Source of the DNA: Nocardia sp. MH4
Lineage (GTDB): Bacteria > Actinomycetota > Actinomycetes > Mycobacteriales > Mycobacteriaceae
Direction of reading: 5' to 3'
DNA length: 61,953 nucleotides
Assembly (NCBI RefSeq): GCF_019266065.1
Contig: NZ_LPNR01000122.1
Span: 13,682-75,634 of the forward strand
A model generated the notes under the pieces. It was not told the origin of the DNA and did not search any database. It was given only the letters and a program-made list of their open reading frames with translations. Both the position numbers and the translations under genes were made by a program. How positions within the stretch are numbered: position 1 is the first letter of the stretch; each line of letters begins with the position of its first letter. This document shows positions 7,955 to 17,066 of this stretch, one piece after another.

Positions 7955-9075
7955 CCGGCGGCCCGCACCCGGAGATCGCCGACGGTGACGGTCTCGTAGA
8001 CCCGCAGGATCTGCTCGGCCACCACGGGCCAGTCGTAGGCGGCGACCACCTGGGTCGCGGTGCGCACCAGCCGCTGCCTGGTCTCGTCGTCGGTGAGGAC
8101 GGTGTCGATCGCGGTGGCCAGGGCGGCGGAATCGCCGACGGGGGTGAGCAGGCCCGCGGTTCCGTCGCGCAGCACCCGGCGGAACGCGTCGAGCTCGCTG
8201 GCCACCACCGGGGTGCCCGCGGCCATCGCCTCGATCAGGATGATGCCGAAACTCTCGCCGCCCAGATTCGGCGCGACGTAGACATCGGCACTGCGCATCG
8301 CGGCGGCCTTCTCCGCGTCGGAGACCTGCCCGAGGAAGCGCAGATGCTCCGCATGCGGGCCCGCCTCGCGGCGCAGCCGGTCTTCGTCACCGCGCCCGAC
8401 GATGAGGATCTGCACGTCGGGGTGCCGGTCGATGAGGGTGGGCAGCGCGCCGAGCAGCACGTCCATGCCCTTGCGCGGCTCGTCGAAGCGACCGAGGAAC
8501 AGCACCGTCCTGCCCGCGCGCGGATAGCCGTCGAGCAGCGGACCCCGGGCGAACGCCGAGACGTCGACCCCGTTGGGGATCTCCACCGCGTCCGAGCCGA
8601 GTGCTTCCACCTGCCAGCGACGGGCCAGCTCCGAGACGGCGATGCGGCCGTTGATCTTCTCGTGGTACGGCCGCAGCACCCCCTGAAAAGTGCTCAGCAC
8701 CAACGATTTCGTGGTCGAGGTGTGGAAGGTCGCGACGATCGGGCCCTCGGCGATCTTGAGCGCGAGCATCGACAGGCTCGGGGCGTTGGGCTCGTGGATG
8801 TGCAGCACGTCGAAATCGTTGCTGTCGATCCAGCGCCGGATGCGGGTGTAGGCCATCGGGCCGAACGACAGCCGCGCCACCGACCCGTTGTACGGAATCG
8901 CCACCGCGCGGCCCGCCGACACCACGAAGTCGGGCAGCGGCGTGTCGTCGGAGGCCGGCGCGAGCACGCTCACCTTGTGTCCGCGTTCGAGGAAGACCCG
9001 GGCCAGCTCGACCACATGGGCCTGCACACCGCCGGGAACGTCGAACGAGTACGGGCAGACCATGCCGATCTTCAC
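7951..9075 (-). CDS. pimA: phosphatidylinositol alpha-mannosyltransferase PimA
   Basis: A 374-residue GT4-family enzyme transferring mannose from GDP-mannose to the 2-position of inositol in phosphatidylinositol, at the inner face of the membrane. The N-terminus reads KIGMVCPYSFDVPGGVQAH (glycine-rich acceptor-side loop). Later segments are IHEPNAPSLS, IPNGVDVSAF, LGRFDEPRKGMDVLL and the nucleotide-sugar motif GESFGIILIEAMAAGTPVV with the E-x7-E arrangement. The GTG at 9075 overlaps the patA stop as GTGA, with AGGGGG upstream. It follows the lipid-synthase and acyltransferase genes in the order known from mycobacteria. Very secure. Confidence 0.96.
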   Translation of the reverse strand: MKIGMVCPYSFDVPGGVQAHVVELARVFLERGHKVSVLAPASDDTPLPDFVVSAGRAVAIPYNGSVARLSFGPMAYTRIRRWIDSNDFDVLHIHEPNAPSLSMLALKIAEGPIVATFHTSTTKSLVLSTFQGVLRPYHEKINGRIAVSELARRWQVEALGSDAVEIPNGVDVSAFARGPLLDGYPRAGRTVLFLGRFDEPRKGMDVLLGALPTLIDRHPDVQILIVGRGDEDRLRREAGPHAEHLRFLGQVSDAEKAAAMRSADVYVAPNLGGESFGIILIEAMAAGTPVVASELDAFRRVLRDGTAGLLTPVGDSAALATAIDTVLTDDETRQRLVRTATQVVAAYDWPVVAEQILRVYETVTVGDLRVRAAG

Positions 9076-9995
9076 CGCGGGCCCCCTGTCTGCGCGGCGG
9101 AGATCCGCGCCCGCCGCTCGGGCGACAGATCGGCCTCCCACAGCGGTTGCAGCATGTGCCAGTCGGCCGGATGCTCGGCGATATTGGCGGCGAACCGGTC
9201 GGCCAGCGCCTGGGTGGCGGCCGCGACCCCACCGGAGACATCCAGCGGCGCTTCGGTTTTCAGCCCCCAGCCCTCGGTGCCGTCGGCTTCGACGGTGAAC
9301 CAGCCGTGCACCGGCATCAGCGCGGCGCCGGTCTCGATGGCCAGCTTGGCCGCGCCGGCGGGCATCCAGGTGCGCTCGCCGAAGAAGTCGACCGGCACCC
9401 CCTTGCCGGTCAGGTCACGCTCGCCCATCAGGCACACGATCCGGTTCTGCCGCAACCGGTGCGCGAGCTGCCCGAACGGCGGCTGCTCGCCACCGGTCAG
9501 CGGGAACACCTCGAAGCCCAGGCTCTCCCGGTAGGCGACGAACCGCTCGAACAGCGATTCCGGCTTCAGCCGTTCGGCCACCGTGGTGAAGGTGTCGTAG
9601 TGCTGCACCAGCCACACCCCGGCCATATCCCAGTTGCCCGAGTGCGGCAGCACGAAGATGACGCCGCGGCCCCGTTCCAGGGCCGCGTCGAGGTGTTCCA
9701 GGCCGTCGACGTAGTAGTCGATGGTGCTGTGGTCCATGCTGGGCAGGCGGAACGCCTCGCGCCAGTACCGGGCGTAGGAGCGCATACTCGCGCGCATCAG
9801 CTCGGCCGGGACCGCCTCGGGTCCCACCCCGAGCACCCGGGCGAGGTTGCGGCGCAACTGCTCCGGTCCCCCGCCCTTGACCGCCCGGTCGGCGCCGAGA
9901 TCGAACACCTTGCGCACCAGCGGTTCCGGTGCCGACCGCACCAACCGCCAGCCCGCGGCGTAACCCAGATCGCTCATCCGCTCGGTGAGGCTCAC
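9072..9995 (-). CDS. patA: phosphatidylinositol mannoside acyltransferase
   Basis: A 307-residue LpxL/HtrB-type acyltransferase that adds a fatty acyl chain to the mannose placed by PimA. The catalytic HxxxxD motif is HSGNWDMAG. LMGERDLTGKGVPVDFFGE and PAGAAKLAIETGAALMPVH are the other characteristic blocks. It ends PADWHMLQPLWEADLS, as in Rv2611c. The GTG at 9995 overlaps the pgsA stop (GTGA), so translation is likely coupled. The stop in turn overlaps the pimA start. Location between pgsA and pimA confirms the assignment. Confidence 0.95.
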   Translation of the reverse strand: MSLTERMSDLGYAAGWRLVRSAPEPLVRKVFDLGADRAVKGGGPEQLRRNLARVLGVGPEAVPAELMRASMRSYARYWREAFRLPSMDHSTIDYYVDGLEHLDAALERGRGVIFVLPHSGNWDMAGVWLVQHYDTFTTVAERLKPESLFERFVAYRESLGFEVFPLTGGEQPPFGQLAHRLRQNRIVCLMGERDLTGKGVPVDFFGERTWMPAGAAKLAIETGAALMPVHGWFTVEADGTEGWGLKTEAPLDVSGGVAAATQALADRFAANIAEHPADWHMLQPLWEADLSPERRARISAAQTGGPR

Positions 9996-10669
9996 GACGC
10001 CGCACCTCCGGCCGCGTCGGGCTGCGGCGTCGGCGGGATGACGGTCCGCGCGCCCGGCGAGTTGCGCACCGCGAGCACCCGCTGGAAGACGGTGACGACG
10101 CTGGCCACGACCAGGATCCACATGGCGACGTAGACGGCCCAGGTGAGCCACTCGATGCCCCAGTGCCCGCCGATGCCGGTGAGCCCGGCGCCGACCAGCA
10201 CGATGACCAGTCGATCGGGCCGCTCGATCAACCCGCCGTCGGCGGACAGGCCGCTCGCCTCGGCGCGCGCCTTCGCGTACGAGATCACCTGCGAGGTGAC
10301 CAGCACGACCAGCGTCGCCGCGAACAGCTCCTTGCTCTGCTCGTGGTAGACCGCCCACCACGCCAGGCCGCCGAAGATCGCGCCGTCGGCGACCCGGTCG
10401 CAGGTGGCGTCGAGGACGGCGCCGTACTTCGTGCCGCCCCCGCGGGCCCGCGCCATCGCCCCGTCCAGCATGTCGAACATGACGAACAGCCAGATGACCA
10501 TGGTTCCCCAGAACAGGTGCCCGGTGGGGAACAGCGTGACCGCGGCGGCGATCGTCGCGGTGGTACCGATCAGTGTCATCGCGTCCGGGGTGAGCCCGGT
10601 ACCGACGAGCGCTTTGCCCAGCGGCGCAGTCGCTTTCGCAAACGTCTGGCGGCCGAAGAAGCTGAGCAC
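9992..10669 (-). CDS. pgsA: phosphatidylinositol phosphate synthase
   Basis: A 225-residue CDP-alcohol phosphotransferase with several membrane helices. The family signature D-G-x2-A-R-x8-G-x3-D-x3-D is visible as DMLDGAMARARGGGTKYGAV followed by LDATCDRVAD. It joins CDP-diacylglycerol and inositol 1-phosphate, the first committed step to PI and PIMs. The GTG at 10669 is preferred because GGGAGGAA precedes it at good spacing; a GTG at 10687 would put the ribosome site inside the coding region. It starts six bases after the HIT gene and overlaps patA by four. Confidence 0.94.
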   Translation of the reverse strand: MLSFFGRQTFAKATAPLGKALVGTGLTPDAMTLIGTTATIAAAVTLFPTGHLFWGTMVIWLFVMFDMLDGAMARARGGGTKYGAVLDATCDRVADGAIFGGLAWWAVYHEQSKELFAATLVVLVTSQVISYAKARAEASGLSADGGLIERPDRLVIVLVGAGLTGIGGHWGIEWLTWAVYVAMWILVVASVVTVFQRVLAVRNSPGARTVIPPTPQPDAAGGAAS

Positions 10670-10674
10670 GGTTG

Positions 10675-11229
10675 TTATTCCTCCCACGCCTCCGCCAGCA
10701 GCTGCCGCGTCTCGCGCAACAGCTGAGGCATCACCTTCACCCCACCGACCACGGTGATGAAGTTCGCATCCCCACCCCAGCGCGGCACGATGTGCTGGTG
10801 CAGGTGGTCGGCCAGCGAACCACCGGCCACACCGCCGAGGTTGAGCCCGACGTTGAATCCGGCGGGTCGCGAGACCCGCTTCATCACCCGGATGGCCCGC
10901 TGCGTGAAGGCCATCAGCTCCGCGCTCTCGGCGGGCGTCAGATCCTCCAGGTCGGCGACCCGGCGGTACGGCACCACCATCATGTGCCCTGGGTTGTACG
11001 GGTACAAGTTGAGCACCGCGTAGACCTGCTCGCCGCGGGCGATGATCAAGCCGTCCTCGTCGGACATCTTCGGGATGTCGGTGAACGGGTGACCGGTGGC
11101 GTCCTTGGGCTTGACCTCACCGGTGATGTAGGACATCCGGTACGGCGTCCACAGCCGCTGCAGCCGGTCCGGCTGACCGGCGCCCGCGTCGATGATCGAC
11201 CCGGCCTCCGAGGCGATGCTCTCACTCAT
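10675..11229 (-). CDS. HIT-domain nucleotide phosphorylase/hydrolase (Rv2613c type)
   Basis: A 184-residue histidine-triad protein. The signature HLHQHIVPRW is near the C-terminus, and YPYNPGHMMVVPYRRV is the preceding conserved block. The mycobacterial homologue is known as a diadenosine tetraphosphate (Ap4A) phosphorylase, which suits a place beside an aminoacyl-tRNA synthetase since such enzymes make Ap4A. The ATG at 11229 overlaps the thrS stop as ATGA. The cytosolic role is probably removal of Ap4A or adenylated by-products; substrate specificity is taken from the family, not from this sequence. Confidence 0.92.
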   Translation of the reverse strand: MSESIASEAGSIIDAGAGQPDRLQRLWTPYRMSYITGEVKPKDATGHPFTDIPKMSDEDGLIIARGEQVYAVLNLYPYNPGHMMVVPYRRVADLEDLTPAESAELMAFTQRAIRVMKRVSRPAGFNVGLNLGGVAGGSLADHLHQHIVPRWGGDANFITVVGGVKVMPQLLRETRQLLAEAWEE

Positions 11230-13292
11230 GAGGACGCCTTCGCCGCGCCGACGACCTCGAACCCGTCCGCGGTGGGCGAGACGTTCGCCCGGTTGGCGAT
11301 CCAGCTCAGAATGGTGGCCACCGCGTCGTCGACCGGCACGCCGTTGACCTGGGTGCCGTCGCGGAAGCGGAAGCTCACCGCGCCCGCCTCCACGTCGCGC
11401 GCGCCGGCCAGCAGCATGAACGGCACCTTCTGCGCGGTCTGGTTGAAGATCTTCTTCTGCATCCGGTCGTCGCTGCGGTCGACCTGGGCGCGCACGCCCG
11501 CGTCCTGCAGCCGCTCGATCACCGCGTCCAGGTGCGGGGCGAAGTTCTCCGCGACCGGGATACCGACGACCTGCACCGGCGCGAGCCAGGCCGGGAACGC
11601 ACCGGCGTAGTGCTCGGTGAGCACACCGAAGAACCGCTCGATCGAGCCGAACAGGGCGCGGTGGATCATCACCGGACGCTGCTTGGTGCCATCGGAGGAG
11701 GTGTATTCCAGGTTGAACCGCTCGGGCAGGTTGAAGTCGAGCTGGATGGTCGACATCTGCCAGGTGCGGCCCAGCGCGTCCTTGGCCTGCACGGAGATCT
11801 TCGGGCCGTAGAACGCGGCGCCGCCCGGGTCGGGCACCAGGTCCAGGCCGGAGTCGGTGGCCACCTTGCGCAGGGTCTCGGTGGCTTCCTCCCACAGTTC
11901 GTCGGAGCCGACGAACTTCTTCGGGTCCTTGGTGGACAGCTCGAGGTAGAAGTCGTCGAGGCCGTAGTCGCGCAGCAGCGAGAGCACGAACTGCAGCGTG
12001 GTGGTCAGCTCCGCGTGCATCTGCTCCTTGGTGCAGTAGATGTGCGCGTCGTCCTGGGTCATGCCACGCACCCGGGTCAGGCCGTGGACCACACCGGACT
12101 TCTCGTAGCGGTACACCGAACCGAACTCGAACAGCCGCAGCGGCAGTTCACGGTAGGAGCGGCCCCGCGCGCGGAAGATCAGGTTGTGCATCGGGCAGTT
12201 CATCGGCTTGACGTAGTAGTCCTGGCCGGGCTTGCGCACGGTGCCGTCCTCGTTGAGTTCGGCGTCGAGGTGCATGGCCGGGAACATGCCGTCGCGGTAC
12301 CAGTCGAGGTGACCGGAGACCTCGAACAGATGCCCCTTGGTGATGTGCGGGGTGTTGACGAACTCGTAGCCGGCGTCGATGTGGCGCTGGCGCGAGTACT
12401 CCTCCATCTCCTTGCGGATGATGCCGCCCTTGGGGTGGAACACCGGCAGGCCGGAGCCGAGCTCGTCGGGGAAGCTGAACAGGTCCAGCTCGAGGCCCAG
12501 CTTGCGGTGGTCGCGGCGCTCGGCCTCGGCCAGCAGGTGCAGGTACTCGTCCATCGCCTCGGTCGATTCCCAGGCGGTGCCGTAGATGCGCTGCAGGTCC
12601 TCGCGGTCCTGGTCACCGCGCCAGTAGGCGGCCGAGCTGCGGGTCAGCTTGAAGGCGGGGATGAACTTGGTGGTGGGGATGTGCGGGCCGCGGCACAGGT
12701 CGCCCCAGAGCTTCTCGCCGGTGCGCGGGTCCAGGTTGTCGTAGATGGTCAGCTCGTTGCCGCCGACCTCCATGATCTCCGGATCATCGATACCGGACTT
12801 GTCGCTGATCAGTTCGAGCTTGAACGGCTCCTTCGCCAGTTCTTCCCGCGCCTCGTCGATCTCGACCACGCGACGCGAAAAGCGCTGCGCGCCTTTGATG
12901 ATCTTCTTCATCCGCGATTCCAGCTTGGCCAGATCCTCGGGGGTGAAGGGCCGGTCGACCCGGAAGTCGTAGTAGAAGCCGTCCTTGATCGGCGGGCCGA
13001 TGCCCAGCTTGGCGTCGGGGAACTCCTGCTGCACCGCCTGGGCCAGCACGTGCGCGGCCGAGTGCCGGATCACGCTGCGGCCGTCCTCGGTGTCGGCGGC
13101 GACGGCCTCGACCTCGACGTCTTCGTCCGGGATCCAGGACAGATCCTTGAGCGCGCCCTCGGTGTCGCGGACCACCACGATCGTGTTCGGTCCCTTGGTG
13201 GGCAAGCCCGCCTCACGCACCGCCGCGCCCGCGGTAGTCCCGGCCGGCACCCGGACGAGGGCGACAGGGCTGATCGGTGCAGAGGTGGTCAC
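11226..13292 (-). CDS. thrS: threonine-tRNA ligase
   Basis: A 688-residue class II synthetase of full length. It has an N-terminal TGS-like domain (VALVRVPAGTTAGAAV), the editing domain motif HSAAHVLAQAV with its histidines, and CRGPHIPTT. In the catalytic core, class II motif 2 is visible around SVYRYEKSGVVHGLTRVRG and motif 3 around RPVMIHRALFGSIERF. The C-terminal anticodon-binding domain contains PVQVVGIPVAENFAPHLD. GTG/ATG choice: the start at 13292 has AAGGAG upstream. It heads the operon thrS-HIT-pgsA-patA-pimA-Nudix. No T-box leader was seen in the 142 bases upstream. Confidence 0.97.
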   Translation of the reverse strand: MTTSAPISPVALVRVPAGTTAGAAVREAGLPTKGPNTIVVVRDTEGALKDLSWIPDEDVEVEAVAADTEDGRSVIRHSAAHVLAQAVQQEFPDAKLGIGPPIKDGFYYDFRVDRPFTPEDLAKLESRMKKIIKGAQRFSRRVVEIDEAREELAKEPFKLELISDKSGIDDPEIMEVGGNELTIYDNLDPRTGEKLWGDLCRGPHIPTTKFIPAFKLTRSSAAYWRGDQDREDLQRIYGTAWESTEAMDEYLHLLAEAERRDHRKLGLELDLFSFPDELGSGLPVFHPKGGIIRKEMEEYSRQRHIDAGYEFVNTPHITKGHLFEVSGHLDWYRDGMFPAMHLDAELNEDGTVRKPGQDYYVKPMNCPMHNLIFRARGRSYRELPLRLFEFGSVYRYEKSGVVHGLTRVRGMTQDDAHIYCTKEQMHAELTTTLQFVLSLLRDYGLDDFYLELSTKDPKKFVGSDELWEEATETLRKVATDSGLDLVPDPGGAAFYGPKISVQAKDALGRTWQMSTIQLDFNLPERFNLEYTSSDGTKQRPVMIHRALFGSIERFFGVLTEHYAGAFPAWLAPVQVVGIPVAENFAPHLDAVIERLQDAGVRAQVDRSDDRMQKKIFNQTAQKVPFMLLAGARDVEAGAVSFRFRDGTQVNGVPVDDAVATILSWIANRANVSPTADGFEVVGAAKASS

Positions 13293-13434
13293 GGGGATGC
13301 TCTCCTTGACGTCACGTCCGGCGGGGATGTCCCGCGCGGCGCAGGCTGAATACCTGCGAACGCGACCATGCTATCGGGGCCGCCGACAGCGCGTGTCGAT
13401 GGACCTGTGACCGCGTGTTGTTCGCTCCGTGCGA

Positions 13435-14094
13435 CTACCCCGCGGCCTCGGCCAGCAGGGCCGCGCGTTCGGCGGCCGGGCGTTTCGGGCAACTGGTGCA
13501 CATCTGGCACCCCGGTACCTCGTAGACGAGACAGCAGGACAGGCGTTTGACGAAGGTGCGCTCGCCGACGGTGACGAAACGAGGGGCGAGCAGGCGCGAG
13601 CCCACCTCGCCGGCCAGCCGGGTCGCGGCCGCCGGTGCGCCCGCGTCCAGCGCGCGGTTGCCGATCGCGTCGGTGACCACGGCCCACAGTGCGGGGACTC
13701 CGGCGCCGGACACGGCGGCGACCTGCGCGATGACCGCGGTCAGGGTGTCGCGCAGGGCGGTGCCGACCGCCTCGGCGGCGGCCGCGCGGTCGGCGGCCGA
13801 GGCGAGCGCGACTGTCGAACGGAAGCGCACGTGCTCGACGCCCCCGTCGGGCCGGATCTCGCAGTCGAGTTCGTCGAGCGCCGCGATCGGGGCCGCGACG
13901 CCCGCGGCGTAGGCGGCGGTGATCTGGTCGACGAGCGCGGAGGCGACCATGCACCACCACAGCGTGCCGCCGACGCGCGGCGTCTCGGTGCCCCAGGCGC
14001 GGCTCATCTCGCCGACCCGGGCCGCGACCCACGCGGGATCGGTGAGCAGGCGTCCGGGAACGGTGCTCACGACATCAGGGGACTGCGCAACCAT
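13435..14094 (-). CDS. FhuF-like (2Fe-2S) protein, siderophore reductase type
   Basis: A 219-residue protein whose C-terminus carries RLSCCLVYEVPGCQMCTSC, that is Cys-Cys-x10-Cys-x2-Cys, the unusual 2Fe-2S site of FhuF ferric-siderophore reductases. The region before it has WWCMVASALVDQITAAY, typical of the family's middle domain. It should release iron from hydroxamate or similar siderophores in the cytoplasm. ATG 14094 has GGAG upstream but overlaps the preceding gene by 28 bases. GTG 14070 would give a GTGA overlap and cannot be excluded. No siderophore genes lie nearby. Confidence 0.82.
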   Translation of the reverse strand: MVAQSPDVVSTVPGRLLTDPAWVAARVGEMSRAWGTETPRVGGTLWWCMVASALVDQITAAYAAGVAAPIAALDELDCEIRPDGGVEHVRFRSTVALASAADRAAAAEAVGTALRDTLTAVIAQVAAVSGAGVPALWAVVTDAIGNRALDAGAPAAATRLAGEVGSRLLAPRFVTVGERTFVKRLSCCLVYEVPGCQMCTSCPKRPAAERAALLAEAAG

Positions 14095-14558
14095 GGCCAA
14101 TCGACTCCGATCCACCCTGCGACCATCGAAAATGTGCCGAGCAGCCACAGCGTCGCGACGACGAGGGCGAAGGTGGCCACCGCGCCGAGGATCCTGATCG
14201 TCCACCCGCGTGAGGTGTACCAACCCATGACGATCCGGTATTTGCCCCGCACCCAGGTCAGGGTGTGGTGGGCCCAGACGAACTCGGTGGCCAGGATGCC
14301 GAAGCCCGCGAACACCAGCGCCCAGCCGGGTCCCGGGTACGGGATCGTGACGATCCCGATCAGCAGCACCAGCCCACCGACCACGCCGACGGCGATGCGG
14401 TAGCCGAGATTCAGGGTAGGGCGGTGCTCGATGCTCGCCCGGAAGGCGCGCCAGCGCTGCTTGAAGTCCGGCCGCTCGAGGACCGGCTCGGCCGCCGACG
14501 CCCCGGCGGCGGAATCCGCCGGGGCGTCGGTGGTGTCGGCGGTCGGCTTGCTCGTCAT
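14067..14558 (-). CDS. TIGR02611-family membrane protein
   Basis: A 163-residue protein. An Ala/Asp-rich cytoplasmic N-terminus (about 45 residues) is followed by two hydrophobic hairpins: LGYRIAVGVVGGLVLLIGIV and IPYPGPGWALVFAGFGILA, then a charged loop WVRGKYRIVMGWY and a final pair of helices. The PGPGWA motif is typical of this actinobacterial family of unknown function. A TAGGCT hexamer ends six bases before the ATG at 14558, so the message is probably leaderless. It overlaps the FhuF-like gene, suggesting co-transcription. Confidence 0.8.
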   Translation of the reverse strand: MTSKPTADTTDAPADSAAGASAAEPVLERPDFKQRWRAFRASIEHRPTLNLGYRIAVGVVGGLVLLIGIVTIPYPGPGWALVFAGFGILATEFVWAHHTLTWVRGKYRIVMGWYTSRGWTIRILGAVATFALVVATLWLLGTFSMVAGWIGVDWPWLRSPLMS

Positions 14559-14564
14559 CGTTCC

Positions 14565-14570
14565 AGCCTA
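14565..14570 (-). promoter_or_regulatory. -10 hexamer for TIGR02611 gene
   Basis: TAGGCT on the minus strand, six bases before the ATG at 14558. This arrangement recurs in the window and points to a leaderless transcript. Confidence 0.4.
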
Positions 14571-14589
14571 CGAGCCGCCGGGCCCGCGA

Positions 14590-16821
14590 TCACGCCGTAG
14601 TCGGCGCACCGTCTCGATCGTCGATGGTGCGCATACCCTCGGCGGTGACCTCGATCACCCGCGCGCCCGCGATGTCGAAAAACAGTCCCGACACCGCCAG
14701 CCCGCGCTCGGCGACCGCCCGGCGCACCGCCGGATGCCGGTGCAGCGTCTCGACCTGCACGGCGACGTTGACCATGCCGAGCTGGTCGACCTCGTCGAAG
14801 CCCGCGGCCCTGGCCGCGACCGCGACCGGGTGGTCGGCCCGAAACCGGTCCAGGCTCGCCTCGGCGTGCCGCAGCCACGAGCTCAGCCCGCCGTCGGACT
14901 CGGCGCCCCGGTAGACCGCCTTCATGGCGCCGCAGGCGGAGTGCCCGCAGACCACGACCGAGCGCACCGCGAGTTCCTCGAGCGCGAACACCAGCGCCGC
15001 CTCGACCGAGTCGTCGCCGCTGGTCGGCACCAGATTGCCGACATTGCGGACGGTGAACAGGTCGCCGGGGCCACTCGAGGTGATCACATTGGGCACGATC
15101 CGCGAGTCCGAGCAGGTGAGGAAGAAGGAATCGGGGTCCTGCCGGTCCCGCAGCTCGTCCAGGTGCGGGCGCACGACGTGGGCGTGGCTGCGATGGAACG
15201 CCGAGACTCCGGCGGTCAGCGCGTCGCTGCCGGACTTCTGGTGCCGCCACGGGCCGAGCAGCTCGTCCCAGGTCGCGCGGCCGAAGCCACGGGCGGGCGG
15301 GGAGCCCACCGTGTCGGCCATCCTGGCGCTGCCGATCTCCACGAAATCGACGCGGCCACCGCCGCTTTCCTGCTGATGCTGCCAGCTCTCGATGGCCTCG
15401 AAGGCGGCGTGGTCGAGGAAGTCGACCGTCATCTCCACCGTGACCTCGGCGCCCGCGGGCACCTTGGCGAGCTCGGCCGAGAGCTTGGGCAGGGCCAGGA
15501 AGGTGCACGACCCGTCGATGCGGACCAGCCAGCGCTCACCGCCGGGCAGCGGCATCGCGGCGACCTGCACGCGCACCACGCGCCACAGCAGCAGCCCGAA
15601 AGCCAGTGCGAGACCGATGATCACGCCCTCGAGCAGGTTCAGGAACACCACGCCGAGCACGGTGACCAGATACACCAGCAGGTCGCCGGTACGGCGGGCC
15701 AGCCGGATGTGGGCCAGCTTCACCAGCTGGATGCCGATCACGATCAGCAGCCCCGCCAGCGCGGCCTTCGGGATCTGCTCGACCAGACCGACCAGCGCCA
15801 CGGAGAACAGCAGGATCCAGCAGCCGTGCATGATCGCCGAGGCCCGGCTGCGCGCACCCGCCTGCACATTGGTGGCGCTGCGCACGATCACGCCGGTCAC
15901 CGGCAGGCCGCCGACCAGTCCGGACAGCACGTTCGCCGAACCCTGACCGATCAGCTCACGATCGAAATCGGTACGCGGACCGGTGTGCATCTTGTCCACC
16001 GCCACGGCGGAGAGCAGGCTCTCGACGCTGGCGATGAGCGCGATGGTGAGCACCATCATGGCGACCGCCGACCAGTTCCCCGACGGCAGTTCGGGCAGTT
16101 GCAGCGCGTCGAAGAGCGAGCCGCTCAACACGATCCGTTCCACCTCGGTGGGCAGCACGAGCGAGAGCAGGGTGCCTGCGACGACCGCGACCAGCGGACC
16201 GGGCACCGGGCGCAGCCTCGACGGCACGTACTTCCAGCCCAGCATCACCACGATGACGACGGCGCCGACGAACGCGTCACCGCCGTGCAGCGACAACAGC
16301 TGACCCGGCAGCTCGATCAGATTGCGCCAGGCGGTGCTGTGCGATGACCCCCCGAGCAGCACGTGGACCTGCTGCAACGCGATGGTGATGCCGATGCCGG
16401 CGAGCATCGCGTGCACCACCACGGGGGCGACGGCGAGCGCGGCACGCGCGATGCGGCTGAGCCCGAACAGGATCTGTAACAGGCCGGCGGCGACGACGAT
16501 GAAACAGGTGGTACGCCAGCCGAACTGGGCGATGGATTCGGCGACGACGACGGTCAGGCCCGCGGCGGGGCCACTGACCTGCAGCACCGAGCCGCCGAGC
16601 GCACCGACGACGATGCCGCCGATCACCGCGGCGACCAGACCGGCGGCGACCGGGGCGCCGGAGGCGACGGCGATGCCCAACGACAACGGCAGGGCGACGA
16701 GGAACACCACGATCGAGGCGGACAGGTCGTGGCGGAGCAGGGACTGCCGCCAGGACGGCGGCGGGGGTTTCGGCGAGGACGCCGGTGCGGCGGGTGGAGC
16801 TAGGTCGTTCGCGACAGACAT
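14590..16821 (-). CDS. SulP transporter-STAS-beta carbonic anhydrase fusion, copy 1
   Basis: A 743-residue fusion. Residues about 25-430 form a SulP anion transporter (LPLSLGIAVASGAPVAAGL, VSGPAAGLTVVVAE, and many helices). A STAS domain follows (VDFLDHAAFEAIESW). The C-terminal third is a beta-carbonic anhydrase with zinc ligands in CSDSR and CGHSAC. Such a protein probably imports bicarbonate (or sulfate) and interconverts it with CO2 at the inner face. The M. tuberculosis counterpart is Rv3273. The ATG at 16821 has AAGGAG upstream. Copy 2 follows upstream after 245 bases in which I see nothing clear except an imperfect palindrome (GCCAA...TTGGC, around 16956-16984). Confidence 0.93.
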   Translation of the reverse strand: MSVANDLAPPAAPASSPKPPPPSWRQSLLRHDLSASIVVFLVALPLSLGIAVASGAPVAAGLVAAVIGGIVVGALGGSVLQVSGPAAGLTVVVAESIAQFGWRTTCFIVVAAGLLQILFGLSRIARAALAVAPVVVHAMLAGIGITIALQQVHVLLGGSSHSTAWRNLIELPGQLLSLHGGDAFVGAVVIVVMLGWKYVPSRLRPVPGPLVAVVAGTLLSLVLPTEVERIVLSGSLFDALQLPELPSGNWSAVAMMVLTIALIASVESLLSAVAVDKMHTGPRTDFDRELIGQGSANVLSGLVGGLPVTGVIVRSATNVQAGARSRASAIMHGCWILLFSVALVGLVEQIPKAALAGLLIVIGIQLVKLAHIRLARRTGDLLVYLVTVLGVVFLNLLEGVIIGLALAFGLLLWRVVRVQVAAMPLPGGERWLVRIDGSCTFLALPKLSAELAKVPAGAEVTVEMTVDFLDHAAFEAIESWQHQQESGGGRVDFVEIGSARMADTVGSPPARGFGRATWDELLGPWRHQKSGSDALTAGVSAFHRSHAHVVRPHLDELRDRQDPDSFFLTCSDSRIVPNVITSSGPGDLFTVRNVGNLVPTSGDDSVEAALVFALEELAVRSVVVCGHSACGAMKAVYRGAESDGGLSSWLRHAEASLDRFRADHPVAVAARAAGFDEVDQLGMVNVAVQVETLHRHPAVRRAVAERGLAVSGLFFDIAGARVIEVTAEGMRTIDDRDGAPTTA

Positions 16822-17066
16822 GGTTCTCCTTCGGCGACGCGGCGCGCGGCCGTGGTCGATGGACGATCTACGTGTCGTGGACGGTCGGGTGACCGCGAGA
16901 CAGCTTCCAGCGATGAAGCGTCGAACGCCCCGGTGCGTCGGCGAACCGGGGCGGGGTGCCAACCACCGTATTGGTAAAGACTTGGCAAAACCAGTGTGCC
17001 GCACGAAGAGTGGGTGTCGCCATAACCGCAGGACCGCTGTGGTGTGGCCCACACCAGGCCCGGCGC

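Noticed and set aside
13293..13434. Possible T-box leader upstream of thrS
   Set aside because: No specifier loop, T-box sequence or terminator/antiterminator pair could be found in the 142 bases.
14067..14094. Overlap of FhuF-like and TIGR02611 genes as a frameshifted single gene
   Set aside because: The two products belong to unrelated families, each with complete ends; an overlap or a GTGA junction explains it.
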